Below are positions 55,656 through 64,000 of a stretch of DNA of 64,000 nucleotides, piece by piece. The DNA lies in contig NC_071396.1 of NCBI RefSeq assembly GCF_022682495.2, positions 26,409,735 through 26,473,734 on the forward strand. The letters are read 5' to 3'. A model generated the notes under the pieces. It searched no databases and was not told the DNA's origin. It saw only the letters and a list, made by a program, of their open reading frames with translations. Source of the DNA: Desmodus rotundus (lineage: Eukaryota; Chordata; Mammalia; Chiroptera; Phyllostomidae). Positions within the stretch are counted from its first letter, which is position 1. Each line of letters opens with the position of its first letter. The position numbers and the translations under genes are program-made.

Positions 55656-56102
55656 GAAACGTGTACACTAAGTCTAACAGTGATAGGTGAAAAGTAGGCA
55701 ATGCTGGTGCTGATCTTACACTTTTATTCCCCAGCTCCTTACTGACCACTCAGGATAAGCTGGGGACACACAGGTGAGCAAGGGCCTCTCCTTGTGATGA
55801 AACAGGTAATGAACAAACGCACCAAATCTGCAAACCCCGGCTCAATGATTTTCCCACTTGTTTGTTCTCAGCTCTCTCCTCAAGGTTTTGTTCCCCTCTC
55901 CTCACCTACTTACGCAAGTAACAAAGTCCTTCTCCGTCAGGAGACAAACAGACGCACGCATTCCACCAAGGTTTCGTATATACCGGCCGTTTGTTTACTA
56001 CTCACCTTGGACTTTTAAGCTGTTTCATGGGGAAAGGGGACTTTGGCAGCTGGGGCACGAAGACCACGTAAACAGAAGAGTGTCAGGGGTGTGGGGGGGG
56101 TG
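55656..56102. other. No gene or recognised repeat
   Basis: Nothing coding or repetitive is supported. Confidence 0.4.
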
Positions 56103-56290
56103 GCCTTGCCAGGTGGCTCGGTTTGTTGGAGCATCGTCCTGACCTGCCAAGGTTGCGGCTTCCATCCCCGGTCAGACAAGAATCAAGCAATGAATGCATC
56201 AATAAGTGGAACAGCAAATTGATGTCTCTCTGTCTCTTCCTCTCTTCCTCTTCTTCTAAGAATCAATAAAGAAAAACGTTTTCAAAAAGT
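56103..56290 (+). mobile_element. Ves-type SINE, short-body subfamily
   Basis: Head CCTTGCCAGGTGGCTCGGTT, diverged B box GGCTTCCATCCCCGG, body AATCAAGCAATGAATGCATC, tail AATCAATAAAGAAAAACG. GGGTGTGGGGGGG / GTGGTGGGGGC flank it. It is the last SINE in the window. Confidence 0.9.
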
Positions 56291-58129
56291 GGTGGGGGCT
56301 TCAGAGAGCAGGATTCACCAAGGAGAAGGGGGTCGGGGAGACCCGTTTAAAGCTCGTGATCCAAATTTCCCACTGGACTCAGGAGAGTGTTGCGTGTTGC
56401 TGGTATTAAAGCAGCCGGTCCTCACTAAGGGGCTGTACGTCCCTTGGTGCCTCAGGTGTATTTCACGTGGAGAGTCAGTAAGCAGTGGGTAGCTGGGCTG
56501 TCATGTGGCCTGGGCGTGAGAGCGCCGACTGTCTAAAAGAGGAGGGTGTATTTTCTAGAGAAGAAAACACCTGGTTCACCCACAATTACTGGCCCCACCA
56601 GAGTGAGATGGATAATTGTTCCCCAATTTTCCTGCGCTGGTTCAAGAACGTTACCAAGTGTGACTTGTCTACTTGCCACTTCTAATGGCACCTACAAGGT
56701 GGGTTTTTTTTTTCCCCCCCTTCCACAATTCCTGATGCTTCCTTTTCTGGCTCCTGGATTGCCTGTAGGCATCAGCGAGACCTGCTTCCACATAATGGGT
56801 TGGAGGGGAGCTGACACTGGGTAGCAATGCTATTCATGGAGCTCCGACAGCCCAGAAAACAGTGGGGCCCGGCTTGTCACCATTTACTGTGTAAGATGAC
56901 CCGTTCTAGTACACAGGAGGGTGAACCGGCCATAATCCTGAAAAAAGAAATAGTTAGTAGAAGAACTTCCCCTCTGGGCGATTCATACATTTGAATCAGA
57001 CAAGGAAAAAAAGGATGCTGTAAAGAGAGTAGAAATGTCATGGGCTGACACGGACTTGGAACTGCGAGCTGACTTTCCCAAAGCTCTCCACATCCAGGGG
57101 GCTGTTGCGGGGGGGCAGAATGGGTGATAGGGGAGTGTGAGAGTTACCTCTAGGGCTGACCTCGTTGAAGGGGTTCTAACCCCTGAGCCCATGCAGAAAT
57201 CTAATAAGGACTAACAACGCACAAGAGGGACCTGGAAATCACAAAGTATGGCAGCATCCTTTCTGTGGAAGCATCGTGCTGGGGGCAATGCATTTTTGGT
57301 GACACGTGTCAGGCACCCCAGCAGCCCTGGGCACGGCACCTCTGATTTCTGATCCCTTCAATTGTCAGAAAAACTGCTGATACCTCCTTCTCAAATTATT
57401 CTCTCATTCCTCAAGGATCACCTTGAAGAAGGAGAGAATAACGACCACCTTACCCGTGCACCCCCGCCTTCATTAGGATTCAGAAATGACCAAATTTGAG
57501 AAACCCTAGCTACGGGTGCCTGGGAAGGGGAGGGGGGGATGGCCTCGGCCATTCTCTTATGCCCCCTTGTGGCATTTTCATGCTGTTTGGTCACTCTGGA
57601 CTCTCGCCCTAAACTGCAAACACCTTCTCCCAAACTACACCTCCTTGATATTTCGTGTTTTCTACATTTCCAGAAAAGTGCCCAAGGAGAGCTGAGATTC
57701 TCCTTCCCACTCAGCACGGGGTAGTAGAGTGTTACCAACGAACGTTTCTGTCTTCTCGTTTATCTTTTAATCCATCGCCTAATTTGTAAACGGATTTTGT
57801 TTACCAGGAGATTTCCTCCAAGTTCTGTGTTTTATTTTTCCTCTGTGTTCCCCATCCGTTCACCTGGGACCTATTTATCCACCCACGTTATCACTCCTCT
57901 CGTGTATTTCTGAGTTTTCTTTTTCACAGTTTCTTTCTTGCTCCGCAACGGATGAGAAGCACCAAGAAACCAAGCCTTTCATCCCAGCCGTCGCCCGGGA
58001 ATTACCCTCCCTCCCCCGTCCTAAAAATGCTGCCTTCCCTCCAAGTCTGCAGCGTCTGAATTCCCAGCGTTTCTTCCCTCCTGTCCTCTCTGCCACCCGT
58101 TTTCTCTGCCCCTGCCTAAAAAAAATTGC
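56291..58129. other. SINE-free MAGEL2 upstream flank without a gene
   Basis: About 1.8 kb without recognised repeat or gene. Open frames here are under 110 codons and lack motifs. CpG content begins to climb after about 57950. Confidence 0.4.
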
Positions 58130-59004
58130 CTGGATTCCTCCAGACGCAGCTCCCAAGAGTCAGGCTGCATGCGCGTCTTTGGAACCGCTCTCCTCACCAC
58201 AGCCGCTTCACTGGGGAACTCCCCACTCCCACCCTAAGCCCCCAGTCCCGAGCAGTCCTACACCAGTGCCTGCGGGATGGGGGTCCTGGCAGCCCTGAGA
58301 CGCCACAGCCGCGCTGTCCCTGCGGGTGCCCATCAACCTGTCTTCCCACGTGCGCGCTGCCGTGCCCCCGGGGCAAGTGGCGACGCCAGCTGTCCCTCAC
58401 TCCCCCAGGACGGACTTCTGTGTCTCCCCCCTGCCTCTTTCACTCTTGTGTTAGATCAGCTGCCCGGGAGGACCCCCGAACTGTGAACACACACAAGCGC
58501 GCGCGCGCGCACCTCGCTAGCATCCTGCCTGCGGCTGCGGCTCCGCCGCCTCTGAGCTCAAAGCGCACCCGCTCCCCCTCCCATGGGTGCCCCCACGTCC
58601 GCGGTGGTCCGCTCCCACTCGGCGCCTCGGGGCGGGGGGTTTCCGGGGCCCACACACTCGCCCGCCCCCCCCTCCGTGAAAACTCATGTCCGGGCAGTCC
58701 AAGCAGGCGGTGCTTGGGGAAGGGACACAGTGCGGAGGTGTCTTGTGACGGTCAGGGCTGCCGGCAGACGCCCCTGTGCATGATCCACTTGTGGTGGTCG
58801 GGGGCGGGGAAGGGGCGGGATTGAGCCCCCTTCCCCCCTCCTCCTTACTGCGGAAAGCTGCAGAGCTAAAGGCGCTGACTTCCTATTCACCAGTCAGCAG
58901 GGAGGGATCCTCTGCTCGGCCACGTAGGCATTCTCTTCTCTCTGGAGGAAAAGGCCCCGCAGCTGTCGGAGGATAAGGCGCAGCGGCTGTCAGAGCCAAC
59001 GGAC
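58130..59004 (+). promoter_or_regulatory. MAGEL2: MAGEL2 CpG-island promoter and 5' UTR
   Basis: CpG density rises sharply near 58150 and continues into the coding region to about 60700. Two SP1-type GC boxes lie at 58801-58809 and 58812-58820, about 190 bases upstream of the ATG. Also visible are an NRF1-like GCATGCGCG at 58167-58175, a CACGTGCGCGC near 58347, and an alternating CA/CG run at 58491-58514 that could adopt Z-DNA. No TATA box is clear. The transcription start is not resolvable from sequence; the GC boxes make the 100-200 bases before the ATG likely. Confidence 0.7.
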
Positions 59005-62000
59005 ATGTCGCAGCTAAGTAAGAATTTGGGTGATTCCAGTCCCCCGGCGGAGGCTCCCAAGCCTCCGGTCTATAGCCGCCCCACGGTTCTGATGCGGGCT
59101 CCGCCCGCCTCCTCCCGGGCTCCGCCGGTCCCCTGGGACCCACCTCCGATTGATTTGCAGGCTTCGCTGGCTGCTTGGCAGGCGCCGCAACCTGCCTGGG
59201 AGGGCCCGCAGGGCCAGCCGCCCGCCCCCGTGGCGGCGATGGCCCAGCCGCCAGCCCTGGGGGGCCCTCTGGTCCAGGCTCCCCCTCTGGGAGGGCCGAT
59301 GGGCAAGCCCCCGACCCCCGGGGTTCTGATGATCCACCCTCCCCCTCCGGGAGCCCCGATGGCGCAGCCTCCGACCCCGGGGGTCCTGATGATGCACCCT
59401 TCGGCTCCTGGGGGCCCCCTGGCTCATCCTGCCCCTCCGGGGACCCCGATGGCACATCCTGCCCCTCCGGGGACCCCGATGGCGCATCCTGCCCCTCCGG
59501 GGACCCCGATGGCGCATCCTCCCCCTCCGGGGACCCCGATGGTGCATCCACCCCCTCCGGGGACCCCGATGGCACATCCTGCTCCTCCGGGGACACCGAT
59601 GGCGCATCCTGCTGCTCCGGGGACACCGATGGCCCAGCCTCCAGCTCCAGGCGTCCTGATGGCCCAGCCGCTGACTCCAGGAGTCCTGATGGTCCAGCCT
59701 ACTACTCCGGGAGCCGCGATGACCCAGCCTCCACCCCCGGCAGCCTTGATAGCACAGCCGCCGCCTCCGGGAGCCGCGCTGGCCAAGCCTCCGGGGCCCA
59801 GTGTCCTGATGATCCACCCTTCGGGGTCAAGAGCTCCCATCAGCCAGCCTGCAGCTTCGCCGGCCCCGATGGCACAGCCAGCGGCCCCGCCTGCGCAGCC
59901 CCTGGCGTCCTGGGCCCCACAGGCTCAGCCTCTGATCCTGCAAATCCAGTCCCAGGTTATAAGGGCTCCTCCGCAGGTTCCCCAGAGCCCGCAGGCCCCG
60001 CCGGCACAGCTGGCCACACCCCCGGGCTGGCAGGCCACTTCGCCCAGCTGGCAGGGCCCTGCACAGGGCTGGCAGGCCACGCCCCTGGCCTGGCAGGCCA
60101 CACAGGTCACCTGGCAGGCTCCGACCATCGCCTGGCAGGCACAGCCACCCGTGCGCCAGGGTCCACCAGCCATCCGCCCAGGCCCGCCGCCCATCCGCCC
60201 GGGGCCCCCACCGGTGCGCCAGGGGCCACCCCCGATCCGCCAGGCACCGCCGCTGATCCGCCAGTCGCCACCGCCGATCCGGCCTGCCCCGCAGGTGCTG
60301 ACCACCCCACCTCCGCTCTGGCAGGCCCTGCCGCCCCCGCCACCTCTGCGGCAGGCCCCTCAGGCTCGGCTGCCCACCCCACAGCTGCGGGCGGCTCCCC
60401 AGATGCGAGCTGCCCCGCAGGTCCGGGCGGCCCCGCAGGTGCGGATGGCCCCGCAGGTGCCCGTGGCCCACCAGATGCCCACGGCCCCACAGATGCCCAC
60501 GGCCCCTCCGGCAACGCAGATGCCCACAGCACCTCCCGCTGGCCCGCAGGTGCCCCAGGCTGCACTTTCGGCCCAGCTGTCGGCCTCGCAGGGGGTGCAC
60601 TGCCCGCCCATCATATGGCAGGCCCCCAAGGGCCAAGCCCCCATGCCGCAGGAGATGCCCACGTCGATGGAGTTCCAGGAGGTGCAGCAAGCCCAGGCGC
60701 TGGCCTGGCAGGCCCCCAAGGCCCCTGGGCACTTCTGGCAGCCCCTGCCTGCCCAGGAGGCTCAGAGGCAGGGCCCTCCTCTGGTCCAGGTAGAGCAGTC
60801 CTTTCAGGGGGTCCCGGCCTCCCAAAAGGCTCTGCAGATCCAGCTATCTGCCCAGCAGGCCCAGCCCACTGGCCCGCAAGCAGAGCTGCCCACCTTACAC
60901 CTTCAGGCCCCCTGGCAGGGGGCCCCTGCCGCCTTGCAGGGCCAGCCTGGAGCCCCCTTAGCCGCGGCAAATTTTCCCGTGGGCTCTGCTAAATCCCTGA
61001 TGACTCCATCAGGAGAACCCAGAGCCTCGTCCATGGACCGCAGGACCTCGTCCAAGGAGCGTAGGGCCCCTTCCAAGGAGCGCAGGGCCCCTTCCAAGGA
61101 CCGTATGATCTTTGCCGCCACTTTCTGTGCCCCCAAGGTCGCGTCCGCAGCCCGCGCGCACCTGCCCACTGCCTGGAAGAACTTGCCGGCCACACCGGAG
61201 ACCTACACTGCCGCCTCGAGGGGCTTTCCTGCTACCTCCCAGCTCCAGTCTGCCTTGTCGAATGCCTTCACGGGCCCGTCTGCCATTTTGGAGACCCCAA
61301 AGTCACTGCCACTCGCTCCGAAGGATCCCTTTGCCTACCTGGAGGCCCTGCCGGCCATGCCCTGGGTGCCGCAGCCCAATGCCAGCGCGCCCAGGGTGTC
61401 CAAGGCAGTGCCCACCATGCTGATGGCCACGGCGGCTGCCCCCCAGGCCATGGCCACCACCCAAGAGGCCTCGAAGACCCCCGACGAGCTGCCGCGTCGC
61501 TCCGGCAAGGCCACCCGGAAGAAGAAGCACCTGAACACCGAGGAGGACAGCGCCCGGGTGTTGGGCCTGCTTGACTGGCAGGCCCCCAGGCCCTGGGAAA
61601 GTATGAACTGGAATGACTGGCAGGTTCAAAGCCCTTTCCAGGTCCTGGGTGACTGGCAGGACCCAAACGCCGCCTACGGCCTGAGCGGCTGGGAGGGCCC
61701 TAGCACCTCCAGGGTCCTCAGTGGCTGGGAGGGGCCCGGCACGTCCTGGGCCCTGAGTGCCTGGGAGGGGCCAGGCACCGCCAGGGCCCTGGGCCTCTGG
61801 GAAAGCCTGGGCAGTCCCCAGCCTTTCATCATCTCTGAGTTCCCCGGTCTCTCTCTGGGTTTCGGGGCCTCCCAGAGTGACCCCAAGCTGGACACTCAGC
61901 CCTTGTCTCCCTTGGACGAGAGAGCCAATGCTTTGGTGCAGTTTCTCTTGGTCAAGGACCGAGCCAAGGTGCCCATCAGGCGCTCAGAGATGGTGAAATT

Positions 62001-62604
62001 CATCATCCGTGAATACAAAGGCGAGTGCCTGGAGATCATCAAACGTGCCAGCAATAAGCTCGAGTGTGTGTTTGGCTACCAGTTGAAGGAGATTGACCCC
62101 CAAACCCACTCTTACATCATCATCAACAAGCTGGGAGGTTATCAGGGGGAGCCGGGGCCTTCCTACCTAGACACCCCCAAGTTTGGCCTCCTGATGGTGG
62201 TCCTAAGCCTGATCTTTATGAAAGGCAATTGTGTCCGGGAGGAGCTGATCTATAATCTGCTGTACAAGCTGGGGGTGGACGTCCGGGAGACCCACGGTCT
62301 CTTCGGAAACACGAAGAAGCTCATCACGGAGGTATTTGTCAGGCAGAAGTACCTAGAGTACAGGCGAATCCCCAATACTGAGCCTGCACAATATGAGTTC
62401 CTCTGGGGCCCCCGGGCATTCCTCGAAACCAGCAAGATGCTTGTGCTGAGGTTTCTGGCCAGGCTCCATAAGAAAGATCCTCAGAGCTGGCCGTTCCAGT
62501 ACTTCGAGGCCCTGGCAGAATGTGAGTCTGAAGATTGGGAGGAAGATGAGCCAGGCCCCGATGACAAAGCCGGGGGTCCCCCGAGCAGCCCTCCTCCCCC
62601 GTAA
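59005..62604 (+). CDS. MAGEL2: MAGE-like protein 2 (1199 aa, single exon)
   Basis: MAGEL2 enhances TRIM27 ubiquitin-ligase activity and binds USP7. Through VPS35 it directs WASH ubiquitination, endosomal actin and retromer recycling; human truncations cause Schaaf-Yang syndrome. Seen: N-terminus [20 protein letters not shown], matching human; degenerate ten-residue proline repeats (about residues 87-290, best at 131-210); WQA-rich (about 348-385), PPIRPGP-type (382-432) and APQVRA-type (460-510) repeats; a basic SSKERR/PSKER block (675-702); four 12-residue LSGWEGP repeats (893-940); and the MHD (about 970-1170) with [32 protein letters not shown] and [15 protein letters not shown]. An acidic tail ends the protein. 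Human MAGEL2 is 1249 aa; the shortfall is mostly fewer repeat units. The start is an ATG with G at -3, preceded by CpG-island DNA. There are no internal stops across 3.6 kb, so the frame is under selection. Paternal-only expression is inferred from orthologues. Confidence 0.98.
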   Translation: MSQLSKNLGDSSPPAEAPKPPVYSRPTVLMRAPPASSRAPPVPWDPPPIDLQASLAAWQAPQPAWEGPQGQPPAPVAAMAQPPALGGPLVQAPPLGGPMGKPPTPGVLMIHPPPPGAPMAQPPTPGVLMMHPSAPGGPLAHPAPPGTPMAHPAPPGTPMAHPAPPGTPMAHPPPPGTPMVHPPPPGTPMAHPAPPGTPMAHPAAPGTPMAQPPAPGVLMAQPLTPGVLMVQPTTPGAAMTQPPPPAALIAQPPPPGAALAKPPGPSVLMIHPSGSRAPISQPAASPAPMAQPAAPPAQPLASWAPQAQPLILQIQSQVIRAPPQVPQSPQAPPAQLATPPGWQATSPSWQGPAQGWQATPLAWQATQVTWQAPTIAWQAQPPVRQGPPAIRPGPPPIRPGPPPVRQGPPPIRQAPPLIRQSPPPIRPAPQVLTTPPPLWQALPPPPPLRQAPQARLPTPQLRAAPQMRAAPQVRAAPQVRMAPQVPVAHQMPTAPQMPTAPPATQMPTAPPAGPQVPQAALSAQLSASQGVHCPPIIWQAPKGQAPMPQEMPTSMEFQEVQQAQALAWQAPKAPGHFWQPLPAQEAQRQGPPLVQVEQSFQGVPASQKALQIQLSAQQAQPTGPQAELPTLHLQAPWQGAPAALQGQPGAPLAAANFPVGSAKSLMTPSGEPRASSMDRRTSSKERRAPSKERRAPSKDRMIFAATFCAPKVASAARAHLPTAWKNLPATPETYTAASRGFPATSQLQSALSNAFTGPSAILETPKSLPLAPKDPFAYLEALPAMPWVPQPNASAPRVSKAVPTMLMATAAAPQAMATTQEASKTPDELPRRSGKATRKKKHLNTEEDSARVLGLLDWQAPRPWESMNWNDWQVQSPFQVLGDWQDPNAAYGLSGWEGPSTSRVLSGWEGPGTSWALSAWEGPGTARALGLWESLGSPQPFIISEFPGLSLGFGASQSDPKLDTQPLSPLDERANALVQFLLVKDRAKVPIRRSEMVKFIIREYKGECLEIIKRASNKLECVFGYQLKEIDPQTHSYIIINKLGGYQGEPGPSYLDTPKFGLLMVVLSLIFMKGNCVREELIYNLLYKLGVDVRETHGLFGNTKKLITEVFVRQKYLEYRRIPNTEPAQYEFLWGPRAFLETSKMLVLRFLARLHKKDPQSWPFQYFEALAECESEDWEEDEPGPDDKAGGPPSSPPPP
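59395..59634 (+). repeat. MAGEL2: 30-bp coding minisatellite in MAGEL2 (8 units)
   Basis: Eight direct 30-bp units encode HPxxPGxPxA/V decapeptides, typically [10 protein letters not shown]. The unit starts with CAYCCTGCCCCTCCGGGGAC. Units three and four are almost identical, so recent unit gain or loss is likely. Degenerate units of the same period extend from about 59260 to about 59875. Confidence 0.93.
61681..61824 (+). repeat. MAGEL2: 36-bp coding repeat in MAGEL2 (4 units)
   Basis: Four 36-bp units encode [36 protein letters not shown] and the diverged [12 protein letters not shown]. They lie just N-terminal to the MHD, in the tryptophan-rich part near the region reported to bind USP7. 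They are conserved in kind in human MAGEL2. Confidence 0.85.
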
Positions 62605-63080
62605 TGAGGTTTAACAAATATCTCTGTCCTTTGTGTCCCCGGCCAAAAGGCCACTGACAGGGTGTGTGTATGTGTGTGTGTGTGTGTGTGGGGTGGGGGA
62701 TAGACGTTTCGTTTCTGGTGTTTATGCTCCCATTCTGTACGTGTTAAGTCTGGGTTTCAACTTGGTTCCCTATCTGCCAAAGCTTTGTACATTTCACGTG
62801 GTGTTGATTTCAATCGGCTACTGTTCTCTTGAGTATTTCGGCATTTGTATTTTTAAGTGAGATCTGTGATTCTCTGTTTTGTGTTACAGTCGTTACGTTC
62901 CGGTATAATTGTTATGTTTCGGTATCAGAGCTGTGCTGGCTTTGTGAGCTAAATCGAAAAGCTACCCATCTCATTCTGGTACAGATTATGTAGTATTGAA
63001 ATAGGCTGTTCTTTGAACGTGAAAATGACTCATCAGTAAAAGCTGTCTGCAGAGAAATAAATATCTATATCTATATATAT
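62605..63080 (+). other. MAGEL2: MAGEL2 3' UTR with GT microsatellite
   Basis: Transposon-free, T-rich sequence follows the stop. A (GT)n tract of about 30 bases lies at 62661-62691. A poly(A) signal closes it at 63056, giving a 3' UTR of about 470 bases. Confidence 0.65.
63056..63061 (+). promoter_or_regulatory. MAGEL2: MAGEL2 polyadenylation signal (AATAAA)
   Basis: A canonical AATAAA lies 452 bases after the stop codon. It is followed by an AT-rich run and then by T/GT-containing sequence (GTGTTCGTCTTTATTCT at about 63106-63122), the expected downstream element. Confidence 0.75.
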
Positions 63081-64000
63081 AAATATACTTTCAGCATAAC
63101 ATGGACGTGTTCGTCTTTATTCTAAGTTCTGCTCTAGATGGCGGGAGCCGCGTCTTTGATTCTCTGAATAGACTGGAGTGTGCGGACCACTTACTACCAG
63201 GGATAGTAGGCGCCACGGGAGGGGAACTCTTGTTTCAAGGACAGACCTACATCTTCCTCACAACACAAAGATTTTTGACGGGTGGTGAGACCTCAGATTC
63301 ACACGAAACCAAGAGTAAAACCTCACAGGGTTGTTGTACACATGTTCTCACACCATCTCACCCTCACCATCATCTTTCAGAGCAGGCTTTATGACTTCCG
63401 TTCTGTGGGTGTTTCCCCTCACACAGATTAACTCCATGGCTCGGGCTGGTGTCAAGTCAATAAAGTGGGAATATCAAGCAGCTCGTTTTCTTAAAGTTGT
63501 GTGGGAGAGTAGGACCACCCACCCGCAGGACCAAAGGTATGCAGGCTTCCTAATAAATTGGCCAAAGGGGCATCTGTCAGTCGTGTGTCTTGTGGCAGGT
63601 GTCCAGTACCTTGGGGGGATTTGGGTTTTATTGACACACTGATCTTGGGTTTGGACACTTTCCCTGCAAAATACCCAGACCTGTAACAGGAAACAGGAAA
63701 AAACAGCCCCCAATGGACTAGGGATCTCGCACATTGCAGGTGGTGGTGGGTACCTAGCATCAAGGAAGGCTAAAGGGGCTTCCTGGTGGTGGTGGGGATC
63801 AATCCTAACATGCAGGAGAGGTCTTCGGCCCAGGTCTGCGCCCTGGGGTGCAGGGCTTGGTGTGGGAGGGATCTCAAGGGACGAGTGAACCGTCCTGGGT
63901 GATTTGGGGAGAGATATTCACACCTACACCTTGCTGGTGGATACAAGGTTCCCTGAAGCCTCTACTCCCTTCAAGTGGGCATGGATCATCAGCGCTGCCG
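63081..64000. other. Downstream of MAGEL2, unassigned
   Basis: No gene is recognised. A YY1-like core TAGATGGCGGGA lies at 63135-63146, within 90 bases of the MAGEL2 poly(A) signal. The orthologous human neighbour beyond MAGEL2 is MKRN3, on the opposite strand, but none of its sequence is evident before the window ends. Confidence 0.4.

Noticed and set aside
1125..56290. tRNA genes suggested by A- and B-box matches
   Set aside because: All such matches sit at the heads of Ves SINEs. The sequence between and after the boxes does not fold into a complete tRNA, and the copies carry SINE bodies, tails and target duplications.
58126..58824. 232-codon frame upstream of MAGEL2
   Set aside because: It starts at TTG, with its only internal methionine near the end, and lies in the CpG-island promoter and 5' UTR. 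No protein family was recognised.
59395..59634. CRISPR-like regular repeat
   Set aside because: The 30-bp units are contiguous with no spacers, lie in a coding frame, and the genome is mammalian.
58883..60825. Long antisense frames over MAGEL2 (247 codons at 58883-59626, 332 codons at 59827-60825)
   Set aside because: These are mirror images of the repeats ([14 protein letters not shown] units), without recognisable domains or initiation context. They are expected from CCN-rich DNA.
59175..60992. 605-codon frame overlapping MAGEL2 in another + frame
   Set aside because: It begins at TTG, not ATG. The first in-frame ATG is at 60615, about residue 481. The frame stays open because the DNA is GC-rich and built from 30-bp repeats. 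Its composition simply shifts the proline repeats to glycine/serine/aspartate units.
1..64000. MKRN3, NPAP1, SNRPN exons or SNORD115/116-type snoRNAs
   Set aside because: I looked for a C3HC4/zinc-finger frame, the NPAP1 frame and C/D-box snoRNA clusters. None was recognisable. MKRN3 is expected beyond the right edge.

Overview
This is nuclear DNA from a bat, almost certainly a yangochiropteran. It covers part of the imprinted Prader-Willi domain (human 15q11-q13). Two observations fix the organism. First, there are about 29 copies of a tRNA-derived SINE with the bat Ves-type head (GGCTGGTGTGGCTCAGTGG, then GGTTCGATTCC and CAGGGCACATG). Second, many LINE-1 3' ends share one lineage-typical form. 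Two intact intronless genes fix the locus: NDN (necdin, 34784-35761) and MAGEL2 (59005-62604). Both lie on the + strand with about 23.2 kb between them, so this window runs opposite to the usual human map view.

Layout: 1-33.5 kb has no recognisable gene. It is a mosaic of old and young L1 fragments, Ves SINEs, a nested Tigger1 DNA-transposon fossil (16.8-21.1 kb, broken by an L1 and a SINE and itself inside an older L1/HAL1), a deleted mariner copy at 9.0-9.6 kb, and an MLT1 LTR. From 33.6 to 35.8 kb lies the NDN CpG-rich promoter and coding region, with a poly(A) signal near 36.3 kb. From 36.4 to 58 kb comes another gene-free stretch with MIR, L2, L1 and SINE insertions and a second mariner copy (about 42.0-42.5 kb). 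From 58.1 to 63.1 kb lies the MAGEL2 CpG-rich promoter, the 1199-codon reading frame and its 3' UTR. The last 0.9 kb is unassigned.

How the genes relate: both encode MAGE-homology-domain (MHD) proteins and derive from intronless copies of an ancestral MAGE gene. Necdin is a growth-suppressing, neuron-enriched MAGE protein that acts in the nucleus and cytoplasm. MAGEL2 adds a roughly 960-residue proline-rich N-terminus to its MHD and works with TRIM27 and USP7 on the WASH/retromer endosomal pathway. In human and mouse only the paternal allele of each is expressed, under control of the distant SNRPN imprinting centre, which is not in this window. Imprinting in this species is inferred from orthology and cannot be read from sequence. 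Many other long open frames here are by-products of GC-rich or repetitive DNA. I found no new gene system. The most useful observations are the repeat stratigraphy, SINE-poor zones around both genes, coding minisatellites in MAGEL2 and several candidate regulatory or exon-like stretches.
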